Shown here piece by piece: positions 21,554 through 33,220 of a stretch of 64,000 bases of DNA. The translations under genes were made by a program, and so were the position numbers. The notes under the pieces are model-generated. The model ran no database searches. It was not told the origin of the DNA and was given only the letters and a program-made list of their open reading frames with translations. Position 1 is the stretch's first letter. Every line of letters starts with the position of its first letter. This DNA comes from Lomentospora prolificans (lineage: Eukaryota > Ascomycota > Sordariomycetes > Microascales > Microascaceae): contig JARFXM010000006.1 in NCBI GenBank assembly GCA_029532625.1, positions 1 to 64,000 of the forward strand. The letters are read 5' to 3'.

Positions 21554-22431
21554 TTACTCACCTTCTGGATATATATCATCATGCTATCCGCTTTCTGTGT
21601 CATCGCATTTGCGGTTCTTCTTCACCCTCCTACCCCGATGAAACAGTCCGTGGATGAAATGATCTCCTCGCTCCCTAATTCTAAGCTCACGTCTATCTCG
21701 CTATTTTTAATGGGCGTGGCGAATCCTAAAATCTCGAACATGACTTTGATTTGCAGTGGTCAAGTCTGCTACCCCCTCGTGGGGGATTTATCATGAAGAT
21801 CGATGAAGGCCAGAGAAGGCCTAATTACCATGTCACAATCTTTCACTAGTTCCATTGCCTGATAATCCCAAGACGCGCTTTCTAAAGTTTGGCAATGGGG
21901 CCAGATTGCCCTATCTATGGGAAGCACCTCCAAGGTAGAGAGAGGCATAACTACCATGCGTCCATTCGACTACAAGCACCGGACGTACGTCGAAAGCCGG
22001 CCGATCTGCGGCCCCGACGGAGATGACGTCACCCTGTACATAGATGCTCAGACAGGTTATCGGAATAGCTGTGATAAGGGAGCCATCCTGCAAGGCTGCC
22101 ACTTTATGGCGCTAAGGCAAGTGTAGGGTGTCAAAAACATGACGATAGTGTTTTCTTTAGGATTCGTTGAACTGCACTGATCGTTTCAAGGAGTTCCAAT
22201 TGGTTAAGCTATTCGGGACAACCTTCTTCAGTGTAGTCCAAAATAAGAATACACCTTTGATGACCTACCCGCCACTTTACAGACATTTTCAATGAGGGCC
22301 TTGGCTTTGTTGATCCCTTTTGCTAGGATGACTTCCAGGGACTTAAGCCGGAGCCGCAGCCATACCGAGGCGCAAGTCGGATGGAGGGGTGGAGATGCTC
22401 GAAGGATGGCTCACCCTGAAAGTTGCACTCT
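21554..22431. other. Intergenic region, no supported gene
   Basis: About 880 bases of mixed composition with short ORFs in all frames. None shows codon or domain evidence. Confidence 0.4.
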
Positions 22432-22982
22432 CTAGAAGTTAATCAGGATAAGAGGTCTCTGTGGGCTATGGAAACTGGCGATTCCGAATGTGCGGGTTAA
22501 TCCGTTGGATAAACGCGAGTTATCTAGCATCTTCTTAACACCATAAGAGCCTTGATCGAGCATGCCACATAGAAGGCTTCTGGATAAGCAAATATCCAAT
22601 TCCACGCGGCTTGTACCGGATATATGCCGTACCCCGGGACCAAAGTGACAGACTAGATGTTTGATGCCTAATCCACTACATAGGAGAGAGATGTCGAGTT
22701 TGATGTTAGTAACCAATGATGCAGGCTCCGCTAGGAAGTAGCCGGCTCTGTACTCTCCAAAATTCCTGTATAATTGGTCCGCTAATCGTCTGAGGGAAAC
22801 CCTTCCAGCGGCCAACCCCAGTCCATAAAGACAGCACACCTGCCCATGTCGTGGGCGCCGTACTGGGTCTTATTGAGCGTATCAAGTAACCTTACCGCAG
22901 CCAATGAAACATCCTGTTCGGAGATGTGGAACGTGTCGTGATTCTGCGGCCTTTTCTCAAAGGGGGTTGGCTGCAAGAGCAC
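22432..22982 (-). pseudogene. Possible gene remnant, two overlapping minus-strand frames
   Basis: Two adjacent minus-strand ORFs overlap around 22782-22839: an upstream one (VSLAAVRLLDTLNK, GRCAVFMDWGWPLEGF) and a downstream one (135 codons). The switch of frame without splice signals suggests a decayed gene. I cannot name the family. The evidence is weak and this may be chance. Confidence 0.25.
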
Positions 22983-23620
22983 ACCCCTTCAAGCATGCCA
23001 GATTTAGGAGGGCCGAGTCCCCTGGACTGTTTCCGCCAGCCAGCAGAGTTTTGTGGCTCGACCCTCTAGGAAAACAAGAATTGATACCATAGGTGACTCC
23101 TTGGGCGTGATGGGGAGCGACAGACTTTCTCCTTGCACGCACTAGCTAAATAATATATAGTGTCCAGCATGTGCAATGTCTCCTTAGGTGTCCTGAGGGA
23201 GAAATGCGAGCTAGGCAAGGTGGATTGCGGACACCTGTTCAGGCTTTGCCAGGCCTGTGTCGAGGTTCAAGACCGTGGAGGAATTACCCCAGAACAGCGC
23301 AGAGAGGGCTCGAGCGCAGTCGTCATGAGGGGCGCCCTTCTCTAGACACGAGATGCAATTGGACACCGGGTGGGCGGGTTCTTTCCGCGTGCACTAGCTC
23401 GAAGAAACGTGGCGACTCCACTTCCTCTTCTGGGTGAAGATGCGGCGTCATCGCAAGCCCCCCCGTTTATTGGCTTCCACGAGGAATCCCGGACATGAGG
23501 CAGGGTGGCGGTGACTAATACGTGCATACGGATATTATGGGAAAGGATCTGAGCTCTCACCTCTTCTGCCTCGAGAGGATCCAAAGTCGAACAGCCTTCA
23601 TATGCTGGGAAACCATTGTG
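22983..23620. other. P450 upstream region
   Basis: About 640 bases before the P450 start. ORFs here are short and overlapping. An in-frame extension of the P450 reading frame reaches back to 23522 but contains no ATG before 23621. Confidence 0.4.
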
Positions 23621-25357
23621 ATGGCCTTCATCGTAGATCTCCAAGAGTCGCTGCCCTCCCTTCAGGTGTGCGCTGGCATTGCTCTTGCCCTCCTGATTGT
23701 GGGTAGGATCATTTACCTGCGATATTTCCACCCGCTCGCCAATGTCCCTGGTCCGTTCCTGGCTTCCATTACCGAGTTGTATCGCTTCTACTTCGATTTC
23801 ATCAAGAACGGTTCCTTCTACCTCAAATTTGAGGACTTCCGCGCCAAATATGGTTGGAGATTACGCCCATAACCTACAAGCAGAGAGAACTTGCCGCTAA
23901 CCAAAGTCTATCCCCACGACAGGTCCCGTCGTCCGTATCGCCCCAAACGAGGTGCTTCTTACAGACCCTGACAACTACGACAGGGTCTATTCCATGAATA
24001 CCAAATTCTACAAAGATCCGAGTTTCTACACTTTGTCTGGTGCGAACACAGCGCTCTTCTCCATCACATCTAATGAGGAGCATCGACGCTATCGCGCAAT
24101 CCTCAACCCTTTCTTCTCGCGCCGCTCCGTACTAGACCAGGAAAAAATCGTGCAGGAGAAGGCGGCCAAACTGCTGGCCCGGATCGAGGCGGATTCTAAA
24201 CGAGGCGAAGCGACGGATATCTCGGTCGGCTTCAGGGCAATATCCGTAGACACAATTACCGAGTATGCATTCGGAGCTGAGAGATGCTGGAACTCCCTGG
24301 ACCGGGAGGACTTGGGTGTATGGTACAACGATTTAGCTCGGACTATTGTGCCCATGATGTACGTGTTCAAGATTGTCCCGTGGCTCCAGGCGCCGATGCA
24401 AGCCATGCCATACTGGCTGGCAAAGATCCTGAACCCCATTGTTACCGGCATGATGGACATGATGGAGGTAGGTTTCTGCCGCGCCATGACCGCGAGACCG
24501 TGAAGCTAATTCCGGAGAAGCTCATGAGGAAGGATATTGAAGATGTGGTCCGTCAGGTTGATGCAGGGGTAAAACCGGAGAGGGAAACCATTTTCCATAC
24601 GGTACTGAACCCAAAGGCGGACATGGATTTCGAGAAGCCCACGGTCCAACACATGGTAGACGAGGCATTTGGCATGCTCGGAGCAGCGGCTGAGACTGCC
24701 GGAAACGCGATGACGATGTGTGCCTTCCATGTTTTATTCAACCCTGAATCGCACGCCAGGCTACGCAAGGAGCTTGTAGATGCGTTCCCTGATCCTGCCC
24801 AGCCGGTAGACTATCAGACCCTAGAGAAACTACCATATCTCACTGCTGTACTCAAGGAGGGAATGAGGCTCTCATATGGAGTTATCCACCCTCTACCCAG
24901 AGTTGTCCCCGCGCCCGGAGTCATGTTCAATGGTCAATTCTTGGCGCAAGGAGTAAGTACCACGAGATCCTCATCCTCGTTGCCGAGACAAACGGCGATA
25001 TAATCGCTAACGCTCCCCAAGACTGTAGTCTGCATGTCCAGCTGGCTCATGCACCGCGACCCTGTCGCTTTTCCGGCTCCCGAAAAGTTTGATCCTGAGA
25101 GGTGGCTCGGCGATAAGGAAAAGGTCCACTTCCGCGAGAGGTTCCTAGTGCCCTTTTCAAAAGGCAACCGTATGTGCATCGGGCTGCCCTTGGCAATGTG
25201 TGAACTATACGTGTCGGTGGGCTTGTTGTTCCGCCGACTTGACGATCTGAAGGCTGTTGATGTTGGCCCGGAGGACATGGTGTACGAAGATTATTTCGGC
25301 GCGTTTCACCCGAAAGACGCGAGGAAGTTTAGGGTCTTGAGGGGGGATAGTGACTAA
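23621..25357 (+). CDS. Cytochrome P450 monooxygenase, 515 aa, four exons
   Basis: Model: 23621-23852, 23923-24467, 24518-24952, 25022-25357; introns of 70, 50 and 69 bases, three with CTAA-type branch sites; 1548 nt in frame. Residues 15-35 form a membrane anchor (CAGIALALLIVGRIIYL), followed by the proline-rich hinge HPLANVPGPF. The oxygen-binding I-helix reads AAAETAGNAM, the ExxR motif is KEGMRLS, and the haem loop FSKGNRMCIG places the ligand at Cys456. Family sense is that of endoplasmic-reticulum P450s of secondary metabolism, reminiscent of trichodiene-oxygenase-like enzymes. The substrate is unknown. It lies in the block with the Zn2Cys6 factor and an MDR reductase. Confidence 0.92.
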
Positions 25358-26272
25358 CTTACTGGTCTTGGTACTGGAATACGGAACTGTTTCATTCTTT
25401 GAACGTCTACTCTCACTTATCTTTATATCGGCTGGGGGCTGTAGTCCTTTCAGGAATCGTTGGGCTCGCTTACTCGCCTGGAGCAGCTGGGGCCTGGCCT
25501 GATGGTGGGTCCGTCCTCAACTCTCGCCGCTGGCTAAGTGAAGTCTGAGAGAATCCTCCATGGATAACAGTTTTCCCGCCCCATTCACTGAATATCCTAC
25601 AGTGAGTTTTCCTCGTCTTTTCAGCGCGCCGTAAGAGTCGTCCGTCACACCCACGAGGATAGGTGATGGAATTTGGACCGGCGAAAGCCAAAACTTCCCC
25701 AAGTAATTTCTTTCTCGACTTCTTCGATATTACCTGGCGAACGCGGACGCGGCATAGGCTTCTTCGAATTGCCACCATGCTCCAGCAAATGGTCCTTCCC
25801 AACGTCCGAAGAGATCCTGCCGTAGCATCATTGTCTGCTCAGGCAAGAGACCCGGGATATATGAATATTCCTGGTGTCACTAAAGTATTATCGCTAGCCA
25901 ATAATCTTTAACCCACTCGGGATATCTCCTAACGGAGGGTACGAAGGATCGAAACCGGGATTACCTCTTCGTAAGTTCACACACGTCCCTTGCAGTAGGG
26001 TGGCGGACGTCGGTACGAATGGCCACTGAACCAGTAGAGCGGTACCAGCTGCTTTCCTGGGTTACCTCAGAACATCCCCACGATTGGGACGTGGGATAAC
26101 GCCTGCCATTGTCTTCCTCCTTGACGTTCTTTGATAGCGGGGACCGAATAGCCGATAGGTTTGATGCAAGACGGTTCTGAGGTACCCTAGGGCTATTCCC
26201 ACATATACGCTCTCTACTTGTCGAGACTTTAAACCTCTCTGAACTCCGTTTGACTCGGTCGACAACTAAAAG
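25358..26272. other. Intergenic region, no supported gene
   Basis: Over 900 bases downstream of the P450. Short ORFs exist on both strands but none shows a domain. Confidence 0.4.
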
Positions 26273-26401
26273 TTGACACTTGGCCTGTTCTGCCTTCTTA
26301 ATCGTCGCGGCGTTTGGAGCAGGCCAATAATAATAATATTTATCACCCCCTCTTTTTCTTATCGATTGCAGCCGCAGTCCATCGTCACGACGCTCCTCGG
26401 C

Positions 26402-26821
26402 ATGTCCTCTGTCCTTAGACTCGTGAAGGAATACCTCTCGTTGACGTCAGGGAGTGCAAAAGAACTCCTTGCCAAACTCTGGCCCAGGTGCCCTCTTTCA
26501 TACTTCAATGGTGCATCTTCTCACCATGAACAGAAGCGAACGGTGCAAAGGACTGCAGTCTACTCTCGACGCAACGACTGGACATTTGCCATATTTTCGA
26601 CCTACTTATTGAAAGAGTGGCAGCTGCAAAAGTCCTGTATACAGGGCTCGCGTTGGAGTCTCGTGTTGCTCGATACAGTTAACCATGTTTCTTCACAAAG
26701 AGCACCGATAATTACTGGCCTGGGTGATTCAAGCAGAGGAATAGCTGAGTCCATCGCCATCATGTGTGCAAGAGGAACAATTTTGCTTCTGGGAAATCCC
26801 GACGAGATGTGTCCAGAGTAA
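26402..26821 (+). CDS. Doubtful hypothetical ORF, 139 aa
   Basis: An open frame starting at ATG 26402 (MSSVLRLVKEYLSL) and ending TAA after DEMCPE. The same frame stays open upstream to 26273. No domain, signal peptide or repeat is visible, and the ORF sits alone in a 2-kb gene-poor stretch. It could be chance or a gene fragment. Confidence 0.2.
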   Translation: MSSVLRLVKEYLSLTSGSAKELLAKLWPRCPLSYFNGASSHHEQKRTVQRTAVYSRRNDWTFAIFSTYLLKEWQLQKSCIQGSRWSLVLLDTVNHVSSQRAPIITGLGDSSRGIAESIAIMCARGTILLLGNPDEMCPE

Positions 26822-26822
26822 T

Positions 26823-27405
26823 AATGATCCGCGATAGATGTGGGGACCCGCTTACTATACCGTGCAATTCTGTCGCCAAGTTTACAGCCGCAAATGAGAA
26901 GATACTAAAGTCATACAGTAATACAGGAAAAAAAAAAAGCCGTGGAATTCAATGATCCCTCAATAAAAATCCAAGCCGAATTCCACAGAATGGCGTTACT
27001 AGGGTCACGCCAATTCTGGCCAGGAGACAAAAGCGGGGTGGCACTCTCAATCTCGTGATGCCCACTTCCGCCGGTGTGGGAGGTCAGGCCCATGATACGA
27101 GATAGATAAATGTGTGCAGAACCATACTGGTTAGAAAAAGGAAAACAAGAGAATAATCGCCTTAGAATGGCCAATAGTGGTAGGTCCGATCAAGGATAGT
27201 AGGTCCTCTGATCACACTTATGCATATGCCCTGATCTTTCCAATCCTGTCATCGGAGTCGGCATAATTGCGTGGTCCGACCACGCCCCTTTCGCAGTTCT
27301 TTTCGACTGCATATATCTCATGGATACAGCCCATCAGCTACGAGTCGCGCGTTTTCAACTCAAGTTTCCGCAACACGCCTCATATTAGCAGCAAAACTCT
27401 CAGTC
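26823..27405. other. Upstream region of the MDR reductase gene
   Basis: About 580 bases. The frame of the reductase is open from 27235 but has no ATG before 27406, although the in-frame sequence (basic, Ser-rich) resembles a mitochondrial presequence. An unseen 5' exon is possible. Confidence 0.4.
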
Positions 27406-28443
27406 ATGGTGAGCCATATGAAAGCTTGGCGGTATTCTGTGGTGCATGGCAAATTGGAGGACTCGCTCGTCCTAAGCGAGTCAGTCCCGGCGCCCGAAAA
27501 TTCAGCTTTAGCAGTCGACCAGCTGCTCATCCAGGTCATCTCTGCCGCATTAAACCCCGTCGACTACAAGCTACCAGAGGCTCCCGTCGTGGGCCGAATT
27601 ATGATCAAACGGCCCGCCACTCCCGGCTTAGATTTCGCTGGTCGCATTGTGGCGACACATCCAAACAACAAAGACTTTAGGGAAGGGCAGCTTGTGTTTG
27701 GGGGTCTCTCACACTCATCCCAATACGGCACTCTGGGCCAGTTCATCGTGGCTAAATCATCGGAATGCGCTCTGTTGCCTACCGGCGTTAATCCCGACGA
27801 CGCCGCCTCCGTAGGGACAGCGGGAACCTCGGCCCTGCAAGCGCTGCCAACCGCCATTGTGAAGCCCGGAGCCAAAGTATTCATCAATGGCGGCAGCGGC
27901 GGCGTGGGAACATGGACCGTCCAGTTTGCCAAGGTCTTAGGAGCCCACATTGTCACAACATGTTCGACCTCCAATGTATCTCGCTGTGAACGACTCGGTG
28001 CCGACGAAGTTATCGACTACACTAAGGTTGACCTCGTCGAAGAGCTCAAGCGGAGGGGAGATGTGTATGACCTCATTGTGGATAACGTTGGGAATAACCC
28101 AGCTCTGTACAGCAATAGCAACATTCTGCTCAAACCTGGGGGCTCTCTGATCCAGGTGGGTGTCGGGGCCGGCCTATCCTTCAAGGGAATTTTCGCATCC
28201 GCCGCCAAGCAGATGGCCCAATACCTTCCAGGTGCGCGGGGATACCACTTTATTCAGATGGACAACAACTCGAAGTCATTTTTGCAGATCGGCCAGTGGT
28301 TGGTAGAAGGCAAGGTGCGCGCGCACGTCGACACGTCATTTGGCTGGGAAGACGTGCCCGCCGCGTTCCGGAAGCTTCGAGAGGGGCATGTAAAGGATAA
28401 GTTGGTGATTCGTATTCCCAACGAGAGCGTGATTGAGGAATAA
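27406..28443 (+). CDS. MDR-family zinc-independent NAD(P)H quinone/enoyl reductase, 345 aa
   Basis: Single-exon ORF from ATG 27406. The N-terminal GroES-like domain contains AALNPVDYKLPE and PGLDFAGRIV (about residues 47-75). The Rossmann domain has the nucleotide loop NGGSGGVGTWTVQFAK (about 163-180) and VTTCSTSNV. EVIDYTKVDL and VDNVGNNPALY are typical of the quinone-oxidoreductase/zeta-crystallin branch, and no catalytic zinc Cys/His set is present. It probably reduces quinones or activated double bonds with NADPH. Position beside a P450 and a regulator fits a detoxification or biosynthetic role, but the substrate cannot be inferred. Confidence 0.88.
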   Translation: MVSHMKAWRYSVVHGKLEDSLVLSESVPAPENSALAVDQLLIQVISAALNPVDYKLPEAPVVGRIMIKRPATPGLDFAGRIVATHPNNKDFREGQLVFGGLSHSSQYGTLGQFIVAKSSECALLPTGVNPDDAASVGTAGTSALQALPTAIVKPGAKVFINGGSGGVGTWTVQFAKVLGAHIVTTCSTSNVSRCERLGADEVIDYTKVDLVEELKRRGDVYDLIVDNVGNNPALYSNSNILLKPGGSLIQVGVGAGLSFKGIFASAAKQMAQYLPGARGYHFIQMDNNSKSFLQIGQWLVEGKVRAHVDTSFGWEDVPAAFRKLREGHVKDKLVIRIPNESVIEE

Positions 28444-28499
28444 CGATTTCGGACGAGAGTAACTATTATTCAAATTGACACTTGACTTTGCGGATGTCA

Positions 28500-28803
28500 T
28501 CAAATTCGCATGAAGTGTATGGGTAAAGGTTAATAGCCCGCCAGAAGTGTGACCTATATAAGTGACCTTGAACCTGTCGACCGGAGAGAATGTAAAGATC
28601 TCGCGCATGCCAAGCATGTCTCGGTAGAAGTGCATGCTGGCGTCCCAGTCGCCGACGATGAGGGACATATGATTCAGGTTGTACCCCACAGTCGCAGCAG
28701 GAGGATATTGGTCGGGGCCGAAGGTGTAGCCGGGCAGTCCAGAGCTAGGTCACCACCACATGCGGATGTAGCTGAGACGACGAGGGTTGCGGCCAATAGC
28801 GCG
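28500..28803 (-). pseudogene. Secreted glyoxalase-like protein, truncated remnant
   Basis: On the minus strand, PGYTFGPDQYPPAATVGYNL then NHMSLIVGDWDASMHFYRDM and LGMREIFTFSPV match the first half of a glyoxalase I/VOC domain. After TYIGHTSGG the expected second half is absent and the frame reads through unrelated sequence into the 3' end of the reductase gene on the other strand. Upstream, a signal-peptide-like stretch (LAATLVVSATSACGGDLA) is in a different frame and a TGA lies between. So there is both a frame break and a C-terminal loss. Confidence 0.65.
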
Positions 28804-28829
28804 CGAGGACATTAGGGGAGCTTCATGGT

Positions 28830-30810
28830 ATTAATAATGAGTTTGTGGGCTTTTGAATTGTCTTTAAGGTGTTTGGAAATGTAAGAGTGAGCTTTGTGAT
28901 GATTAAAATTAAAATAGAAGTTGATCAAACGAACAGCAAACGGCTCAATGATTCATATACCAAAAGTCCTATTGTTGTACCATGCAGAGAACGGCGGCAA
29001 TGGAAGCGAGTTAGTGAAAACTTAAACCCGCTTAGACCCACTCACGAATTCCGGGGCCTCCGCCACATATTCCTTCGCAAGGTCCCAAAGCTTACTAACT
29101 TCAGGCTCATCGCGTCGCAGGCGAACAGAGCCCTCATGCAGGTGGCGCGAAACCCTACATATAGAGATATAGACATCGCATTCGGTTCGGAGACTTCCCC
29201 AGAATGGACTCTACGTGCCGTAATCCCATGGCAGCGGCGCGCTTTATCATCCCGCATTGGCATCAAATCTCCGTCGGTGAAGGAAGGTCAAAATGAACAA
29301 CCAGAGGATGAATAGGAGTTCCATAACTGACCATAGCCTTCAATCATAATAACTAAACTAGAAACATAGATTTCCAAATACGAGGATCTCAACCAGACGA
29401 GCAGACGCTATGCTCGATTATAGGGCAGAAGTCGTGACGATGGCTCGAATCGTTGCTAACAGCAGAAAAGTTTTGTCAAACTCGCCTTGGAGTAAGTTGC
29501 AACATCTCTGACGCCTTGCTAAGACTGTTATGAATAGCGGTCTTTGCTTCATTCGACCCCAGGTATGCCCGTTCCCCCGTATGTATCCCTGTCATCATAG
29601 ACTCAACCCAAACGCTCGTTGGGACCCGCTCATGTAGGCTACTGCTATGGACTTTATCGCAGTGAAGCAAACCGACAATTGCTTCTCTTCAATTGTGGCC
29701 CCTTAATAACAGAATTGAGCTCGAGTGGTTGTTTCCATCCAACGGGGGCCTCTGGATAACAAGGCCAGCCAAGTTTATCTTATACCTCCGTCTGCCACCT
29801 TCCCATTCATTGGACGATGCCATATACATGCGCAAGCGAAGGTGTTGCGGTCGCCGTAACCTCGGGTGCAGGTAAAGCATGGGACGAGTGGCAAAGCAAT
29901 CCGAGTTTAAAAGATGAACCGGAAGATCTGGATGTTACGGGATGGCGAGATCCGTCCATAGCGAAAAATGGGAGAGTCTAGAGAAGGATCTGGGCCAGAA
30001 ATCTCTTCGCGCTTTAGTATCTAGCGGTGTTCGGGATAGGGGCCTGACAACCTTCCTGTACCCAATCCCTGCGAATGACTTGGGTAGTTGGGAATACTTG
30101 GGGCCTCTGCTTGATCTTCTAAAGAACTTTCGGTACTAGCCTAAATGGGGCGGCGACTTTGGCGTGAACCTGGAATGTACGAACTTTATGACACTACGGT
30201 CTGCGGTTGACAGGGCCAGCTTTGATTTTATCGTTGCCGGGTCGGAGGGTGGCAGCCAGAGACAACGGATGGAAGAATATCTGCAGGATAAGCCTGACAC
30301 GCACCCTCACCGAACGATTCGATATTGCTTTTGGCTCTCTGGAATGCTAGGGAAATCAAAAGAACGGTTGGAATGAATACCCGTCGATGCCGCGAGAGAC
30401 TTTTCCTGCATCGCATTCCCCACGTCATTGGCGCTCCTATCTTGCCGTCAGGAGACGTTATGCCCATGCAGCTGGAACCTGAGCGCTCAGGTGATAGCTA
30501 CGGTGAGTAAAGATGGGGCCCTTCTTACAAAGCGCAGTGCGTCCATGTATTCGGGATGCACGTGTGCAACGACGCCTCGACAGTTACCGAAAAGGAAATG
30601 TAAGCATCGAAGAAATCGGAGCAGTACTGTAGCTGCGACTGATCGGCACATCTAGTCTCAATGCCTTGGTAAACCGCGGGCCAGTAAATCGAGGCCTTGC
30701 ACGCAGAGTAATTACTGCGTCTGGAGAAATTGGGCTGTGGGAAGGTCCGGTACGTCCACGGCCTGGATGGGCTGTCAGTGGAAGCGAAGCGACGATAGTA
30801 GATAATTACC
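28830..30810. other. Gene-poor region with fragmentary ORFs
   Basis: Nearly 2 kb with short plus-strand ORFs, notably 29942-30139 and, in frame after one TAG, 30143-30376 (TNFMTLRSAVDRASFDF). The stop-interrupted frame suggests a decayed gene of unknown family. Nothing else is supportable. Confidence 0.35.
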
Positions 30811-30813
30811 GTT

Positions 30814-31662
30814 TCACTGGTCAAGCTGGAGCTCGAGCTCGTTTGCAATGATGTGAGCGTATTTCAGACGACCAGCAGCCCAGTTGCTCACCGAGGTGGT
30901 GCAGCGTCGGAGCATTCTTCGCATGGCAATCTCAGCTATGAAGTATGATAGTACCTCGGCTGAGTCGCTCCTGTCTGTGGAGTGGCTTTGCGGAGACGGG
31001 GTGTTTGTTTCCATAGAGGCGGAGGCTGTCCGGCTGGCAAAGTGCCAGGTTTCGTCCCCTGTCGGAAGTGAAATGTTTCCATCGATATTTTCAGATGCCG
31101 CTGTTGGCAAGGTTAAGCTGTACGATATGAACCTGTCGCTTCTCGGCGGTGGGTTCTCCCCATATTGAGAAGCTACGAATCTGTGTTCCTGCGGAGACCG
31201 AGCAGATCCATCGTAAGATCTCTTTAGATGATCATGACGTGAAAGTTTAAGCTCGTGTCTATAATATCGCAGCTATCTAGAGAATTGACTAATACGTCCT
31301 AGGTACCAGGCATCACCGGTGAAAGGCACCCGAGCCTCGAAGGGTGGGACTTCCACTGCCGGTACCCTGTTGCGAAATTAAAACCATTGCCAATTGATCC
31401 AGGGGTTCTTTATCCCAGATATGTCTTGCTCAGCCCAAGGCGAGCCGTGGTTAGCATGCATTTCGGAACTCCAAAGGCGGCCCTGCTCCTGGCGGAAAAT
31501 TCTCACCTCGTCGGAGGCGGATCTGAGGCCGACCGATACGCGCAGGGGCAATCCCGGGCTTGACAGAAACCGCAATTTGGCCCTCAGCCATTGCACCGAG
31601 TCTGTCGCGCCCTGCAGACATCACAAGCGACAGTTCTTCCTTTTCCTGTGGTAATCCCCCAT
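30814..31662 (-). pseudogene. Zn(II)2Cys6 transcription factor, decayed
   Basis: The minus strand from ATG 31662 begins MGDYHRKRK, then needs a one-base shift to enter VACDVCRARQTRCNG-stop-GPNC followed by GFCQARDCPCAYR, a fungal binuclear zinc cluster with a TGA in its middle. A GTGAGA donor follows PPPTR. The last segment (30814-31110) matches the tail of the fungal transcription-factor domain (LSYFIAEIAMRRMLRRC). The long middle domain is missing or unrecognisable in about 200 bases. A frameshift, a nonsense codon and an internal loss together make it a pseudogene. Confidence 0.7.
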
Positions 31663-33220
31663 GGTGCAAGGCCCGGTCGTCTTAGTACACGCTTCTCATC
31701 AAAAGTCGGATGCAGCGACAGAGATCCGCAGGAAGATACCATATGGAGTAATAATACAAGGGCGACCTCGACACATGCGGGGTCGCGGAGTCGGGACGAT
31801 ATGAAAGCTGCGTCAGTCCCCACTTGGACAGACTAGGTTGGGGTAATCGGAAGACGAACCCGACACCGTCATGGCGATCCACCCAGGCACCGCAAAGATT
31901 CCCATATTCCTGTGGGTCCAAAGCCCGGCGCCCGACTTCACCACTAGCTGCCGGATCCGCTGCATATTCAAACAATTCCCCTCCGTTCGTTTCATATTCA
32001 TCAAATAACTATGAGGTGGAGGTAAAGGTCGCGGAAATCGATGGCGAGGAACCGAAAGGCGCGCGGAGTTTGAATCTGGCGCTCGCTATAAGGCAAATTG
32101 ATAAATTGAAAGCGGACGGCCTCTTCGATGAGAAGTACTGTTCAGCCCAGCTTGCAGACGACCTGGCTCTTACTACCACCTAGCTCTCTCAATCAATACA
32201 CAACATCTCTCGCCATGTCTAGCGCCCGTCGCGGTAATGTCCGTATCCCTTGATGAACCAGAGCGCTTTCTATTGTTTTCATTGTTTGTTCACTCGGGCT
32301 GGTGAGACATCTCGTGGATCTATATGAGAATGCAAGTTTGATTTTTCGATGAACAATGCTTTGAATACCTCAGGCGGTCTATCAAGTTTATATTGAGCTG
32401 TCTGACCCAGCCGCAGTACTTGGAATAAGGATGGACAAAAAGAAGCCAGGCTACTCTATTATTCTGTAGGATTCATGGATGGAGTCAACAGCGCGAGCGG
32501 TAATGAGCATTTTTAGCGCTCTTAGAAGCGCTCCGCGAGGCGCTCTCGAACGACGCTTCTGCTTCTATAACGCCTCTAATAAAGACTGTTCCATCGACTG
32601 GTCACCTGACAGGCCTGGTCCCTATTAAGCCAACATTAAGCCAACGCGATTTCACCAAATCCATGTACCAGATCCATGTACTCAATTCCCTTTTTCGTTG
32701 CTAGTCAAGCTTGGATAGACTTGGTTCGCAGGAGAGGTGCATAATGATCAGGGCCTTACTGGAGCCTGGAAACTCACTGTAGGTGGCGACTCCTCGTCCT
32801 CGTCGGCCGAGGAGCAATTGGCAAGTCACCAAGTAAGTGGCAGTGAACGTGGCGTCTGATAATAATATGCCTCCGGTAGATTTGTCATGCGAAAAGGTAG
32901 CGTCGGATCCACTTTTTGCGGCGGAGCTACATTTGACTTCGGCAGGAGTCCCGGGTGTGGAGACACCTGGTACAAATCGGTCGACCCGACCAATGACAAG
33001 GCCCGTTGTGAAAGAAGTCTTCTTCAGGGACATGCCGAACGTCATCAACGGCCAAACCAAGGAAAGCGGCGACAAAATGACTGACGTAAACAAACAGAGT
33101 TCACCGTGTGTCCCGATTGAACCGGTTGAATGGTATGGCCTTCGGATTTCTTCCGAAAATCTTCTGTTCCCTCCACTCTTCTCCGTAACCTCAACAATGC
33201 GACCCTAGATATTATCGCCG
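31663..33220. other. Gene-poor region
   Basis: About 1.5 kb. A plus-strand frame ending at 32183 (residues KARSLNLAL-like, then DKLKADGLFDEKYCSAQLADD) looks codon-biased and could be a gene tail, but no start or domain is visible. The segment 32505-32560 holds overlapping AGCGCT/GGCGCT inverted repeats that could form a hairpin. Confidence 0.35.

Noticed and set aside
26273..26821. 182-codon ORF as a confident gene
   Set aside because: No ATG at its first codon, no domain and no splice evidence. Kept only as a doubtful shorter ORF.
27271..27405. Upstream start (GTG 27271) for the MDR reductase giving a mitochondrial presequence
   Set aside because: No ATG exists in this open stretch, so the first in-frame ATG at 27406 was chosen. 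An upstream spliced exon remains possible.
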